Position numbers and translations under genes: made by a program. DNA of 64,000 nucleotides from positions 1-64,000 of the forward strand of contig RECZ01000155.1 of NCBI GenBank assembly GCA_007693765.1. Reading direction: 5' to 3'. Below are positions 51,645 through 61,159 of this stretch, in pieces. Under the pieces are notes generated by a model that was given only the letters and a program-made list of their open reading frames with translations, made no database searches and was not told the DNA's origin. The DNA comes from Phycisphaerales bacterium (GTDB lineage: Bacteria > Planctomycetota > Phycisphaerae > Phycisphaerales > UBA1924). Positions within the stretch are counted from its first letter, which is position 1. Each line of letters opens with the position of its first letter.

Positions 51645-52224
51645 GCACGGGATGTTTCGCGGCCGCCGCGACGGCGTGTATCGGCGCCGGCGGGGCGGGG
51701 CTTGGCCCGCGAAGGGTGGGGAGTATAGCAACCGCCCCCAGAGCCCGCGACGGGCCGCGTCGGGGCCGCGGCGGGGTTTCCGCGGCGGCGATTCCGCGGC
51801 GGCGGCGAGGGGTGTGGGTGCGGACTGAATGGGTGCTCCGCGGAGCCGGTGGTCGCCCGGGAGGATGGAGGCGGTATCGGGCGTCCGGGCGCCGGCCGGA
51901 GGAGCCGGCGCGCTCGCCGAATCGTCCGTCGCGGCGGGAAAAGGCGAGATTTACACACCTGTTCGTGGGGCGAACGCAAGTCGTCATGCGGTCTCGACGA
52001 TGTCTCCAGCACGGAGTTGACGGGATGCCCGCCGCACATCCGCGCCCGAGCGGACCAGAGCCCACTCACACGCTGATGCGCACGACATCCCCACACTCCG
52101 AGCGATAGCCCGAACCCAAAGAGACACGCCGCCGCGTCCGCGCATGTTGCCGGGCACGCGTCGGCACGACGCCGCGTGGCGCGAGATGCACAGTCCACGC
52201 ACGAACGCACATGGAGACCCTTGT
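51645..52224. other. Divergent intergenic region between tRNA-Ile and the FG-rich protein
   Basis: About 580 bases. It contains the tRNA promoter (51722-51727) and otherwise only random-looking open frames. GAGATTTACACACC (about 51947-51960) is the only lower-GC spot. GGAG (52213-52216) lies nine bases before the ATG at 52225. Confidence 0.4.
51722..51727 (-). promoter_or_regulatory. -10 box (TATACT) of tRNA-Ile
   Basis: GCTATACTCC on the minus strand, 77 bases before the tRNA 5' end. It is the same hexamer as before the tRNA-Val pair. Confidence 0.45.
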
Positions 52225-53229
52225 ATGAACACGTTCCCGAACACGATCCCCGGCATGTTCCCCTTCGCCAGCACCCCGAACTTCCTGAACGGCGTTCCGT
52301 TCAACGGCGTCTCGCCCTTCGCCGGCACCCCCGGCATCCCCGGCTTCACCCCCGGATTCAACCCCTCGCTCTACAACAGCCTCATCGGCCAGGGCGGCAA
52401 CGGTCAGTTCTGGGGCGGCCAGCCCTGGGGCCAGATCTGGGGCCAGACCAACGGCCTCAACGGCTTCGGCGGCCTGCCCTTCGGCGGCTTCACCGGCACG
52501 CCCTCGATGAACAACATCTCCGGTCAGTTCGGCGGCGCCAACTGGACGCAGCCCACGCCCTTCTCGAACTTCGGTGGTTTCCCGAACTTCTCCAACGGCA
52601 CGCTGCCCGTGAGCGGTTTCGGCATCAACCCCCTCAACTGGATCTCGCCCTTCATCGGCGCCGGCATGTTCTCGCAGCCCTACGGCTCGTTTGGCGGCTC
52701 GTTCCCCACGGCCAACACGATCTCCGGCTTTAACGGCATCCCCGCCTCCGGCCTCAACACCGGCTTCAACACCATCCCCGGCTTCAACGTCGCGAACAGC
52801 ACCCCGTGGTTCTCCGGCGCTCCCGGCTTCCACGGCGTCAGCCCCTTCGGGATGAACCCCGCGCTCTTCACGCAGAACTCCTTCGCCACCCCGATCACCC
52901 CGTGGAGCTACACCAATGGCGCCCCCACCGGCCAGAACGTGAGCATCCCCAACGCGATCAACACGCAGGGCGGCGCCTTCGGCCAGAACGTCCACCAGCC
53001 CATCTCCGGCCAGACGATCCCCTACGGCTTCAACGGCGGCGTTCCCTTCGGCTTCAGCCCCGCCTTCTCCGGCGTCGCCGCGCCCTTCATCGGCCAGCCC
53101 TGGGGCTACTACCCCGGCTTCACGCCCACCAACAGCGGCGTGAACACGTCCGCCGGCGTCAACACCGGGAACGTGCCCTTCCAGCAGAACAACGTCGGCG
53201 CGCAGGGCCTCTGCCGCGACGCCGCCTGA
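52225..53229 (+). CDS. FG-rich, nearly charge-free low-complexity protein of unknown function
   Basis: A 334-residue protein with extreme composition, dominated by Gly, Phe, Asn, Pro, Ser and Thr. By hand count it has about 38 Phe, about 9 FG and 13 GF dipeptides, and about 10 PF. There is no Lys or Glu anywhere, and Arg and Asp appear only in the last five residues (CRDAA); two His are present. Degenerate units such as PGFxxGFN, LPFGGF and SGFNG recur without a fixed period. No signal peptide, transmembrane helix or fold is visible. The ATG at 52225 has GGAG nine bases upstream. Codon use (AAC, TTC, GGC) is that of the host and a strong terminator follows, so this is a real, expressed-looking gene. 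Composition resembles GLFG nucleoporins and prion-like domains, but homology is not claimed. Confidence 0.85.
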   Translation: MNTFPNTIPGMFPFASTPNFLNGVPFNGVSPFAGTPGIPGFTPGFNPSLYNSLIGQGGNGQFWGGQPWGQIWGQTNGLNGFGGLPFGGFTGTPSMNNISGQFGGANWTQPTPFSNFGGFPNFSNGTLPVSGFGINPLNWISPFIGAGMFSQPYGSFGGSFPTANTISGFNGIPASGLNTGFNTIPGFNVANSTPWFSGAPGFHGVSPFGMNPALFTQNSFATPITPWSYTNGAPTGQNVSIPNAINTQGGAFGQNVHQPISGQTIPYGFNGGVPFGFSPAFSGVAAPFIGQPWGYYPGFTPTNSGVNTSAGVNTGNVPFQQNNVGAQGLCRDAA

Positions 53230-53291
53230 TCCTGACGATCTGTGAGACCGCGGCGGCGCCCCGGCGCCCCGTCCTCCTGTCACGTTGCACG

Positions 53292-53327
53292 CACGGCGAT
53301 GAGCGGAGCCTCATCGCCGTGTTTTTC
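53292..53327 (+). terminator. Rho-independent terminator after the FG-rich protein
   Basis: A perfect 12-bp stem (CACGGCGATGAG / CTCATCGCCGTG) with a 6-base loop is followed by TTTTT on the plus strand. Confidence 0.9.
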
Positions 53328-53334
53328 TGCGCCC

Positions 53335-53793
53335 TCAGCGCGTGGTCAGGCCCGCGGCGTGCAGGGCCGCGCGGAGTTCCTCCGCGTCCGCTCGCGAGAA
53401 CGACCCGACGTCCCATGAATCGAGATCGAGCACGCCCCAACAGGCGCCGGATTCGTCGATGCAGGGCACGACGACTTCCGACCTGTCGCGGGGATCGCAG
53501 GCGATGTACGCCCCGCCCAGTTCCGCGACGTCGCGCACGATGAGCGGCTCGCGGGTGGTGAAGCAGACGCCGCACGCGCCGTGGAGCCCGATGGGCGAGC
53601 ACGCGGGCTTGTCGCGTCGCGGGCCGAGCACGAGGTTCTCGCCGTCGCCGGCGTCGAGGTAGAAGCCCGCCCACGAGACGCCCGTCGGGGCCAGTATCTC
53701 CCAGAGCACGTCCACGAACGCCTCCATGCGCGCCTCGCGGTCGCCGTCGATCGCCGCCGCCCGCTCGCGTACGCTGGTGTAGTCGCGTGTCAT
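53335..53793 (-). CDS. GAF-domain free methionine-(R)-sulfoxide reductase
   Basis: A 152-residue cytosolic GAF-fold enzyme. The fRMsr signature is visible: GACGVCFTTREPLIVRDVAE, then GGAYIACDPRDRSEVVVPCID, giving the Cys residues needed for catalysis in E. coli YebR (GxCG... and IACD). WAGFYLDAGDGENLVLGP is the usual N-terminal strand pair. It repairs oxidised free methionine. The start at 53793 is chosen at MTRDYTSVRERAAAI. It diverges from the NHL protein gene by 72 bases. Confidence 0.92.
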   Translation of the reverse strand: MTRDYTSVRERAAAIDGDREARMEAFVDVLWEILAPTGVSWAGFYLDAGDGENLVLGPRRDKPACSPIGLHGACGVCFTTREPLIVRDVAELGGAYIACDPRDRSEVVVPCIDESGACWGVLDLDSWDVGSFSRADAEELRAALHAAGLTTR

Positions 53794-53865
53794 GCCGGAA
53801 TGATCCGCACGCCGCGGCGGTTCGTCCACGGGCATCCACGCGGGATGGTCCACGAAGGGACCGGT

Positions 53866-55896
<2,031 letters not shown>

Positions 55897-55935
55897 GCCC
55901 GACGGCGGCCCCCGCCCGCGGCGGATGGTTGCCGG

Positions 55936-55941
55936 TATGAT
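55936..55941 (+). promoter_or_regulatory. -10 box (TATGAT) just upstream of sucC
   Basis: GGTATGAT ends nine bases before the ATG at 55951. It fits the short-leader pattern and separates sucC transcription from the gene before it. Confidence 0.5.
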
Positions 55942-55950
55942 CCGCCTCCC

Positions 55951-57162
55951 ATGAAGATCCACGAACATCAAGCGCGACAGTTGCTGGCGGACGCCGGCGT
56001 TCCAGTTCCTCCCGGCGTGGTTGTCGAGTCCGTTGACGACGCCGCGAGCGTGTACAAGCGCGTCGTCGGCGAGGCCGGGCTGGGCGAGAAGGGGCTGGCG
56101 GTCGTCAAGGCGCAGGTCCACGCCGGCGGGCGCGGCAAGGCGGGGTTCGTGAAGCTCGTCCGCTCGCCCGAGGAGGCGACCGAGGCGGCGCGGTTCATGC
56201 TCAGCAACAGGATGGTCTCGCCCCAGACGCCGCCCGAGGGGCTGGAGGTCAAGCAGCTGCTCATCGCGGCGGGCGTGGACATCGCCAAGGAGTACTACCT
56301 CGCCATCACCACCGACCGCGCCACGCGACGCAACGTGCTGATCGCGTCGAGCGAGGGCGGGGTGGAGATCGAGCAGGTCGCGCACGACAACCCGGACGCG
56401 ATCATCAAGGAGCCCATCCACCCCGTCGCCGGGCTGCAGGCGCACCAGGCGCGGCGCCTCGCCTTCGACCTCGGCTTCAAGGGCAAGCAGGTCGGGCAGG
56501 CGGCGTCGATCATGATGGCGCTCGCCAAGGTCTTCGTCGAAAAGGACTGCACGATCGCGGAGATCAACCCGCTCATCGTCACACCGCCCTCCAGTGAATA
56601 TCCCGACGGGCGCGTGCTCGCCATCGACGCCAAGTTCAACTTCGACGACAACGCCCTATTCCGGCAGGACCGCGTCAAGGCCATGTTCGACCCGACGGAG
56701 GAGAACCCCGCCGAGATGCGGGCCAAGAAGTTCGACCTCTCGTACATCGCGCTCGAGGGCAACATCGGCTGCCTCGTCAACGGCGCCGGGCTGGCGATGT
56801 CCACGATGGACATCATCAAGCACTATGGCGGCCAGCCCGCAAACTTCCTCGATGTCGGCGGCGGCGCCAGCGAGGAGGCCGTGACCGAGGGCTTCCGCAT
56901 CATCCTCAGCGACAGCGCCGTCAAGGGCGTGATGGTCAACATCTTCGGCGGCATCATGCGCTGCGACATCATCGCGCAGGCGATCGTGAACGCCGCGAAG
57001 GAAGTCGGCTTCGAGGTGCCCCTCGTCGTGCGACTCGAAGGGACGAACGTCGAGGAAGGGCGCAAGATCCTCGAGCAGGCGCAGGCTGAGATACCCACGA
57101 TGCAGACCGGCACGGACCTCGCTGACGCCGCCAAGAAGGTGTGCGCCGCCGTGGCGGGCTGA
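55951..57162 (+). CDS. sucC: Succinate-CoA ligase beta subunit
   Basis: A 403-residue TCA-cycle subunit (succinyl-CoA to succinate with nucleotide triphosphate formation). The ATP-grasp domain starts [20 protein letters not shown] and has [19 protein letters not shown]. The metal-binding region reads [11 protein letters not shown]. The C-terminal CoA-ligase domain contains [45 protein letters not shown] and [16 protein letters not shown]. The full-length family pattern is intact. sucD, normally the next gene, is not here. Confidence 0.97.
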   Translation: MKIHEHQARQLLADAGVPVPPGVVVESVDDAASVYKRVVGEAGLGEKGLAVVKAQVHAGGRGKAGFVKLVRSPEEATEAARFMLSNRMVSPQTPPEGLEVKQLLIAAGVDIAKEYYLAITTDRATRRNVLIASSEGGVEIEQVAHDNPDAIIKEPIHPVAGLQAHQARRLAFDLGFKGKQVGQAASIMMALAKVFVEKDCTIAEINPLIVTPPSSEYPDGRVLAIDAKFNFDDNALFRQDRVKAMFDPTEENPAEMRAKKFDLSYIALEGNIGCLVNGAGLAMSTMDIIKHYGGQPANFLDVGGGASEEAVTEGFRIILSDSAVKGVMVNIFGGIMRCDIIAQAIVNAAKEVGFEVPLVVRLEGTNVEEGRKILEQAQAEIPTMQTGTDLADAAKKVCAAVAG

Positions 57163-57503
57163 GCGTCGCGGCGGTGGCGGTTCACACTGGCGCCATCCAC
57201 GCTTGTTTGACCAATATTCGGATCGTTCGATAGACTTTGCTCGAGCATGCTGCGGGCGTTCCGCGGCACGTTCTCGGCACTTGGAGAGGCACATCCGCGA
57301 TGGATGACCCTGGCGGTTGTAGTTGTGAACACCCCCTGCTCCCGCGGCGACGCGGGGGCGCACCGTTGCGCGCACGCGCCGCGGGACGGGAGGTTGACGC
57401 GAACGCGCAGGCGTGCGCCCGCTCCATGAGCGGCCGCGCGTAGCACGGACGCTCGCTCTCCGGCCCGCGCACACGCGCGGCGTTCGTGAACAGGAGAGCG
57501 CAG
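57163..57503. other. Long leader region upstream of mgtE
   Basis: About 340 bases with no credible gene. A lower-GC patch (57205-57245, ACCAATATTCGG and GATAGACTTTG) could hold the mgtE promoter. The rest is GC-rich with several possible stems (for example GCGGCGACGCGGGGGC around 57340-57360), so a structured 5' UTR of about 250 bases is possible. I cannot match it to the M-box or ykoK consensus. Confidence 0.4.
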
Positions 57504-58856
57504 ATGTCCGACTCACCCATCGACACCCCGATCCTCGATTTGATCGCCAACCCGGACGACGACGCCCTGCGCGCCGCGCTGAACGACGTCCACCCCTTCG
57601 ACGTCGCCCAGGCGGTCGAGGAGTTGGAGAACGCTGAGATCTGGGCGTTCCTTCGTCGCCTCGGCGACCCGCTCAACGCGGACGTCTTCTCGCACCTCGA
57701 CCTCGACCATCAGGCCGAGCTCGTGCAGGAGCACGCGCCGGAGGAGACGGCGCCGCTGCTCGAGCGCATGGCGCCCGACGACCGCGTGGACGTGCTGCAG
57801 GCGATCGACGACGAGCTGCGCGAGCGCATTCTGGCGCGGATGACGGTCTCGCAGCGGCGCGTTACGGAGCGGCTGGCCGGGTACGAGGAGGGCACGGCGG
57901 GCGGCGTGATGAGCCCCGAGTTCGCGGCCCTGCCCGCCGACCTGACGGTGGCGGAGGCGATCGGGCTGCTGCGCCTGCAGGCGCCGCGGAAAGAGACGAT
58001 CTACGACATCTTCGTGATCGACGACGCGAGCCGTCTGATCGGCGTGGTGGGGCTGAAGGATCTGATCCTCGCGTCGCCGAAAGACCGCATCTCCGAGATC
58101 ATGCGCGCCGAAGTGATAAGCATCCGAGCCGACGAGGATCGGAACGAGGCGGCGCGCAAGATCCGCGAGTACGACCTGTTGACGCTGCCCGTCGTGCAGG
58201 GTGACAACCGGTTGGTGGGCCTCGTGACCGTCGACGACGTGCTGGACGTCACCGAGGAAGAGGCCACGACGGACTTCCACCGCATGGCGTCGGTGGGAAA
58301 TATTCAGACGGATCTTCTGGGTGCGAGCATGTCGCTGCTCTACCGCAAGCGTATCCCGTGGCTGCTGGTGCTGGTGCTCATGAACGTGTTCTCTGGCGCC
58401 GGCATCGCCTACTTCGAGGACACGATCGCCGCCGCCGTCGCGCTGGTGTTCTTCCTCCCGTTGCTGATCGACTCCGGCGGCAACGCCGGATCGCAGTCGG
58501 CGACGCTGGTGGTGCGGTCCCTCGCGACCGGCGAGACGGTGCTGCGCGACTGGCTGCGGTTGCTCCGGCGGGAGGTCCTCATCGCCGGGGCGCTCGGTCT
58601 GACGATGGGTCTGGCGGTGTCCATGCTCGGCTTCCTGCGGGCCGGGCCCGACATCGCCCTCGTCGTCGCCGTCACCATGGTGCTCGTGGTCATCGTGGGC
58701 AGCCTCATCGGCATGTCGTTGCCCTTCATCCTCACCCGCCTCAAGATGGACCCCGCCACCGCCAGCGCCCCGCTGGTGACATCCCTCGCGGACATCTGCG
58801 GGGTGCTGATCTACTTCTCGATCGCCACGTGGTGGCTGGGCCTGCAGGCCGCTTGA
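57504..58856 (+). CDS. mgtE: Magnesium transporter MgtE
   Basis: A 450-residue Mg2+ channel-like transporter. The N domain (about 1-125) is helical, with [18 protein letters not shown] and [20 protein letters not shown]-pair regions follow (about 135-255: [56 protein letters not shown]). The transmembrane domain (about 285-450) has [21 protein letters not shown] and [40 protein letters not shown], which hold the conserved pore motifs. GGAGAGCGCAG precedes the ATG at 57504. mgtC follows 18 bases later. Confidence 0.95.
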   Translation: MSDSPIDTPILDLIANPDDDALRAALNDVHPFDVAQAVEELENAEIWAFLRRLGDPLNADVFSHLDLDHQAELVQEHAPEETAPLLERMAPDDRVDVLQAIDDELRERILARMTVSQRRVTERLAGYEEGTAGGVMSPEFAALPADLTVAEAIGLLRLQAPRKETIYDIFVIDDASRLIGVVGLKDLILASPKDRISEIMRAEVISIRADEDRNEAARKIREYDLLTLPVVQGDNRLVGLVTVDDVLDVTEEEATTDFHRMASVGNIQTDLLGASMSLLYRKRIPWLLVLVLMNVFSGAGIAYFEDTIAAAVALVFFLPLLIDSGGNAGSQSATLVVRSLATGETVLRDWLRLLRREVLIAGALGLTMGLAVSMLGFLRAGPDIALVVAVTMVLVVIVGSLIGMSLPFILTRLKMDPATASAPLVTSLADICGVLIYFSIATWWLGLQAA

Positions 58857-58874
58857 GCTTGGGAGGCTGCGCCG

Positions 58875-59573
58875 ATGGTACTTTCTGAATTGATTGTCCG
58901 GATCGGGGTTGCGCTGGTGCTCGGCGCCTGCATCGGCGCCGAGCGTCAGTGGCGCCAACGACTCGCCGGCCTGCGCACAAACACGCTTGTCTGCCTCGGC
59001 GCCGCGCTCTTCGTGATGCTCTCGGTGATGATGGACGACGAGATCAGCCCCACACGCGTCGCTGCGCAGGTGGTTTCCGGCATCGGCTTCCTCGGCGCTG
59101 GCGTGATCTTCAAGGAGGGTGCGAGCGTGCGCGGCCTCAACACAGCCGCCACGCTCTGGTGCTCAGCCGCGGTGGGTGTGCTCGTCGGGACCGGGTTCCT
59201 GATCGAGGCGACGTTCGGCGCGATCGCCGTGCTCGCCGCCAACGTGCTCTTGCGTCCCTTGGCCGCCCGCATCAACCGTCAGCCTCAGGACGTCATCGAA
59301 CTCGATACCTCCTACCGCCTCCGTGTTGATTGCCGTCAGGAAGACGAGAACCACGTCCGGGCCCTCGTCATGGAGCGTGCGAGCGTCAAGGGGCTCTTCC
59401 TGCGCTCGCTCTCAAGCGAGGACGCCCCAGATGGCCGATTCGCGGTCGTGAAGGCCGAACTCGTCGCCACGGGCCGACAGGATCCGCTTTTGGAGCGCGT
59501 GCTGAAGCAGATCGGACTCGAGGACGGCGTCACCGCCATCAGTTGGTCCGTTTTGGACGCGACCACCGAGTGA
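58875..59573 (+). CDS. MgtC/SapB-family membrane protein
   Basis: A 232-residue protein. The N-terminal half has four or five helices with the MgtC signature (GACIGAERQWRQRLAGLRTNTLVCLGAALFVMLS and GIGFLGAGVIFKEGASVRGLNTAATLWCSAAVGVLVG). The C-terminal half is a cytosolic ACT-like domain (about 150-230). MgtC proteins help growth at low Mg2+ and, in Salmonella, modulate the ATP synthase. Its position 18 bases after mgtE suggests one operon for magnesium balance. Confidence 0.92.
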   Translation: MVLSELIVRIGVALVLGACIGAERQWRQRLAGLRTNTLVCLGAALFVMLSVMMDDEISPTRVAAQVVSGIGFLGAGVIFKEGASVRGLNTAATLWCSAAVGVLVGTGFLIEATFGAIAVLAANVLLRPLAARINRQPQDVIELDTSYRLRVDCRQEDENHVRALVMERASVKGLFLRSLSSEDAPDGRFAVVKAELVATGRQDPLLERVLKQIGLEDGVTAISWSVLDATTE

Positions 59574-59623
59574 ACCCGGCTGACCCTCGTGCGTCGAATT
59601 CCCTGCGGGACGCCCTGCGCGCG

Positions 59624-59652
59624 TTGACAGCCCCGCCGATTGCGCCGATATC
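59624..59652 (+). promoter_or_regulatory. Sigma-70-like promoter for the secreted protein at 59727
   Basis: A perfect TTGACA (59624-59629) and GATATC (59647-59652) are separated by 17 bases. Transcription would start about 68 bases before the ATG. Confidence 0.5.
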
Positions 59653-59726
59653 GTCCAGAGACCGAACGCCCCCCGGCCCCCGGCCCGAAAACCGCCCCGA
59701 CCCACGACGCCACGGAGCCCCCTCAG

Positions 59727-60590
59727 ATGCACGCCTGCACCGTCCTCGTCGCGACCGCCCTCCTCGGCGCTTCCCCGTTTGTCCGGCCGCAGGCCGAACT
59801 CACCCCCGGGTACCGCGCCCACGAGACGCTGCAGTATCAGATCACGCAGTCGTCGAGAGTGCAGCGGCACACCGGCGAGGGCGTGCAGACCATGGTGGCG
59901 AGCGGATTCGACATCCACATCGAGCCGGGGGACGGATCGCGGTCGACCGTCGTGGCGTCGTACACATCGTTCGCGGTCGAAATCGACAACGGCGTCGAGG
60001 TCATCCGTTACAGCTCGAGCGATCCGGAGTGGTCCAACCGGCAGGGCGAGCGCTTGGCGCCCGCCGTGCGGGCCATGCTCGGCACGCGGCTGCGGATGCA
60101 GGTATCGCGGGATGGCATCGCCTCGAACCTCGAGATGCTCGATGCGCCCGAATTCAACGATAGTCGATTCATTGAAACGATCGTGCGCCCCGAGGCACTG
60201 CGGCGAGCGTTCACGCAGATCTTCACGGTGCGCTGCGACGTGGACACCCCCGACATCGGCCACACGTGGACGAGCTCGGAGTCGAACCCGATGGGGAACG
60301 GCATCTGGGCCGTCACTTCTTTCGAGAGCACGCTCCGCGACATCGAAAACGAGAAGGCCAGCATCGAGTTGCGTGGCGAGGCCAGCCTCGTGCACCCCGA
60401 CCCCGGCACGGAACTGCATCAGTCCATCGAGACACGCGACATCGGCGGTGTGCTCGTCTGGAACATCGCGGACGGCGTGCTCGAATCCGCCCGTACACAC
60501 TCCGATTTCGATGTCGTGACGCCCCGCGGCGGCCTTGCTCCGGACAGGACCAGGCTGCGCCAGGCGAGCGTCATCCAGCGAACGCGCTGA
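59727..60590 (+). CDS. Secreted protein of unknown function, possible DUF6263-like
   Basis: A 287-residue protein with a short N-terminal signal (MHACTVLVATALLGASPF). The mature part is beta-rich with alternating hydrophobics: YRAHETLQYQITQSSRVQ, GFDIHIEPGDGSRSTVVASYTS, LGTRLRMQVSRDGIASNLEML. The layout, a repeated 'threshold' helix (RFIETIVRPEALRRAFTQIF) followed by GHTWTSSESNPMG, parallels the protein at 35507-36478 (DSMRQMSLPFP ... GAEWVVDS). Both may belong to one planctomycete exported family (inference). It has its own TTGACA promoter. Function is unknown. Confidence 0.78.
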   Translation: MHACTVLVATALLGASPFVRPQAELTPGYRAHETLQYQITQSSRVQRHTGEGVQTMVASGFDIHIEPGDGSRSTVVASYTSFAVEIDNGVEVIRYSSSDPEWSNRQGERLAPAVRAMLGTRLRMQVSRDGIASNLEMLDAPEFNDSRFIETIVRPEALRRAFTQIFTVRCDVDTPDIGHTWTSSESNPMGNGIWAVTSFESTLRDIENEKASIELRGEASLVHPDPGTELHQSIETRDIGGVLVWNIADGVLESARTHSDFDVVTPRGGLAPDRTRLRQASVIQRTR

Positions 60591-60630
60591 GGCGCGGAGG
60601 GCGCCACACGTCAATCGCCCATCAACGAAC

Positions 60631-60653
60631 GACCCCGGCGCGGGGCCGGGGTC
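60631..60653. terminator. Possible bidirectional terminator between convergent genes
   Basis: A 9-bp stem (GACCCCGGC / GCCGGGGTC) with a 5-base loop lies between the secreted protein gene and rpmB. T-rich tails are weak on both strands (GTTCGTTGAT on the minus side), so efficiency is uncertain. Confidence 0.4.
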
Positions 60654-60693
60654 GGGTGGAGACTTTGTTTCGTGCGCACGCTGCGGGTGCGCC

Positions 60694-60972
60694 TCAGCCG
60701 GCGTTCGCCTGCTTCTGCTGGCGTGTGTAGCCGTACTTCCGCTTGAGGGGCTTCTCGACGAGGCCGGTCTTGATGGCCTTCGCGGAGGCGAGCACGCGCA
60801 CGGTGCGTCCGTCGATCACGGCCGTCACCTTCTGGAGGTTGGGCTTGAAGGTGCGCTTGGTGATGCCGGTCGGCTTGAGACCGAAGCCGCCCTTGGTGAT
60901 CTTCTGACCACGGTAGACGCGGCGCATGCCGGAACTGGTTTTCTTGCCGGTGAAGGCGCAGACGCGGGGCAT
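60694..60972 (-). CDS. rpmB: Ribosomal protein L28
   Basis: A 92-residue ribosomal protein. The N-terminus PRVCAFTGKKTSSGMRRVYRG is slightly unusual (L28 usually has CxxxGK and a second Cys nearby). The body GITKRTFKPNLQKVTAVIDGRTVRVLASAKAIKTG is typical, ending in a basic tail (EKPLKRKYGYTRQQKQANAG). AGAGGAGCC lies upstream of the ATG at 60972. A TACACT -10 box is at 61009-61014. Confidence 0.95.
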   Translation of the reverse strand: MPRVCAFTGKKTSSGMRRVYRGQKITKGGFGLKPTGITKRTFKPNLQKVTAVIDGRTVRVLASAKAIKTGLVEKPLKRKYGYTRQQKQANAG

Positions 60973-61008
60973 CGGAGGGCTCCTCTGGGACCTGAGTGAA
61001 GGGGGAGA

Positions 61009-61014
61009 AGTGTA
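61009..61014 (-). promoter_or_regulatory. -10 box (TACACT) of rpmB
   Basis: GCTACACT on the minus strand, 36 bases before the ATG. The same octamer precedes rpmH. Confidence 0.5.
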
Positions 61015-61114
61015 GCAAACCACCGACGCGGGACAAGTCGGGCGGGATCGGCGTCGCCACCGCGGCCGGCGACGGGCTCGTCAGGGCGGCTGCGACGCCA
61101 ACCCGCCGAGAACA

Positions 61115-61120
61115 TATTGT
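61115..61120 (+). promoter_or_regulatory. Putative -10 box of the DUF255 protein gene
   Basis: TATTGT in a local AT-rich patch (AACATATTGTAG), 39 bases before the ATG at 61160. No clear -35 box. Confidence 0.35.
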
Positions 61121-61159
61121 AGTGGCCGGCGACTCCTCCCCGCCGCACCGCCCTTCAGC

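Noticed and set aside
52225-53229. Calling the FG-rich protein a bacterial nucleoporin
   Set aside because: Similarity is compositional only. Low-complexity sequences converge easily and no ordered domain supports homology.
57163-57503. M-box (ykoK) magnesium riboswitch before mgtE
   Set aside because: I do not see the conserved M-box core sequences. A covariance search is needed, so it is kept only as an unexplained leader.
59330-60163. Plus-strand open frame overlapping the mgtC end and the next secreted protein in another frame
   Set aside because: Arg-rich shadow; both real genes have family motifs, a promoter or a signal peptide in their own frames.
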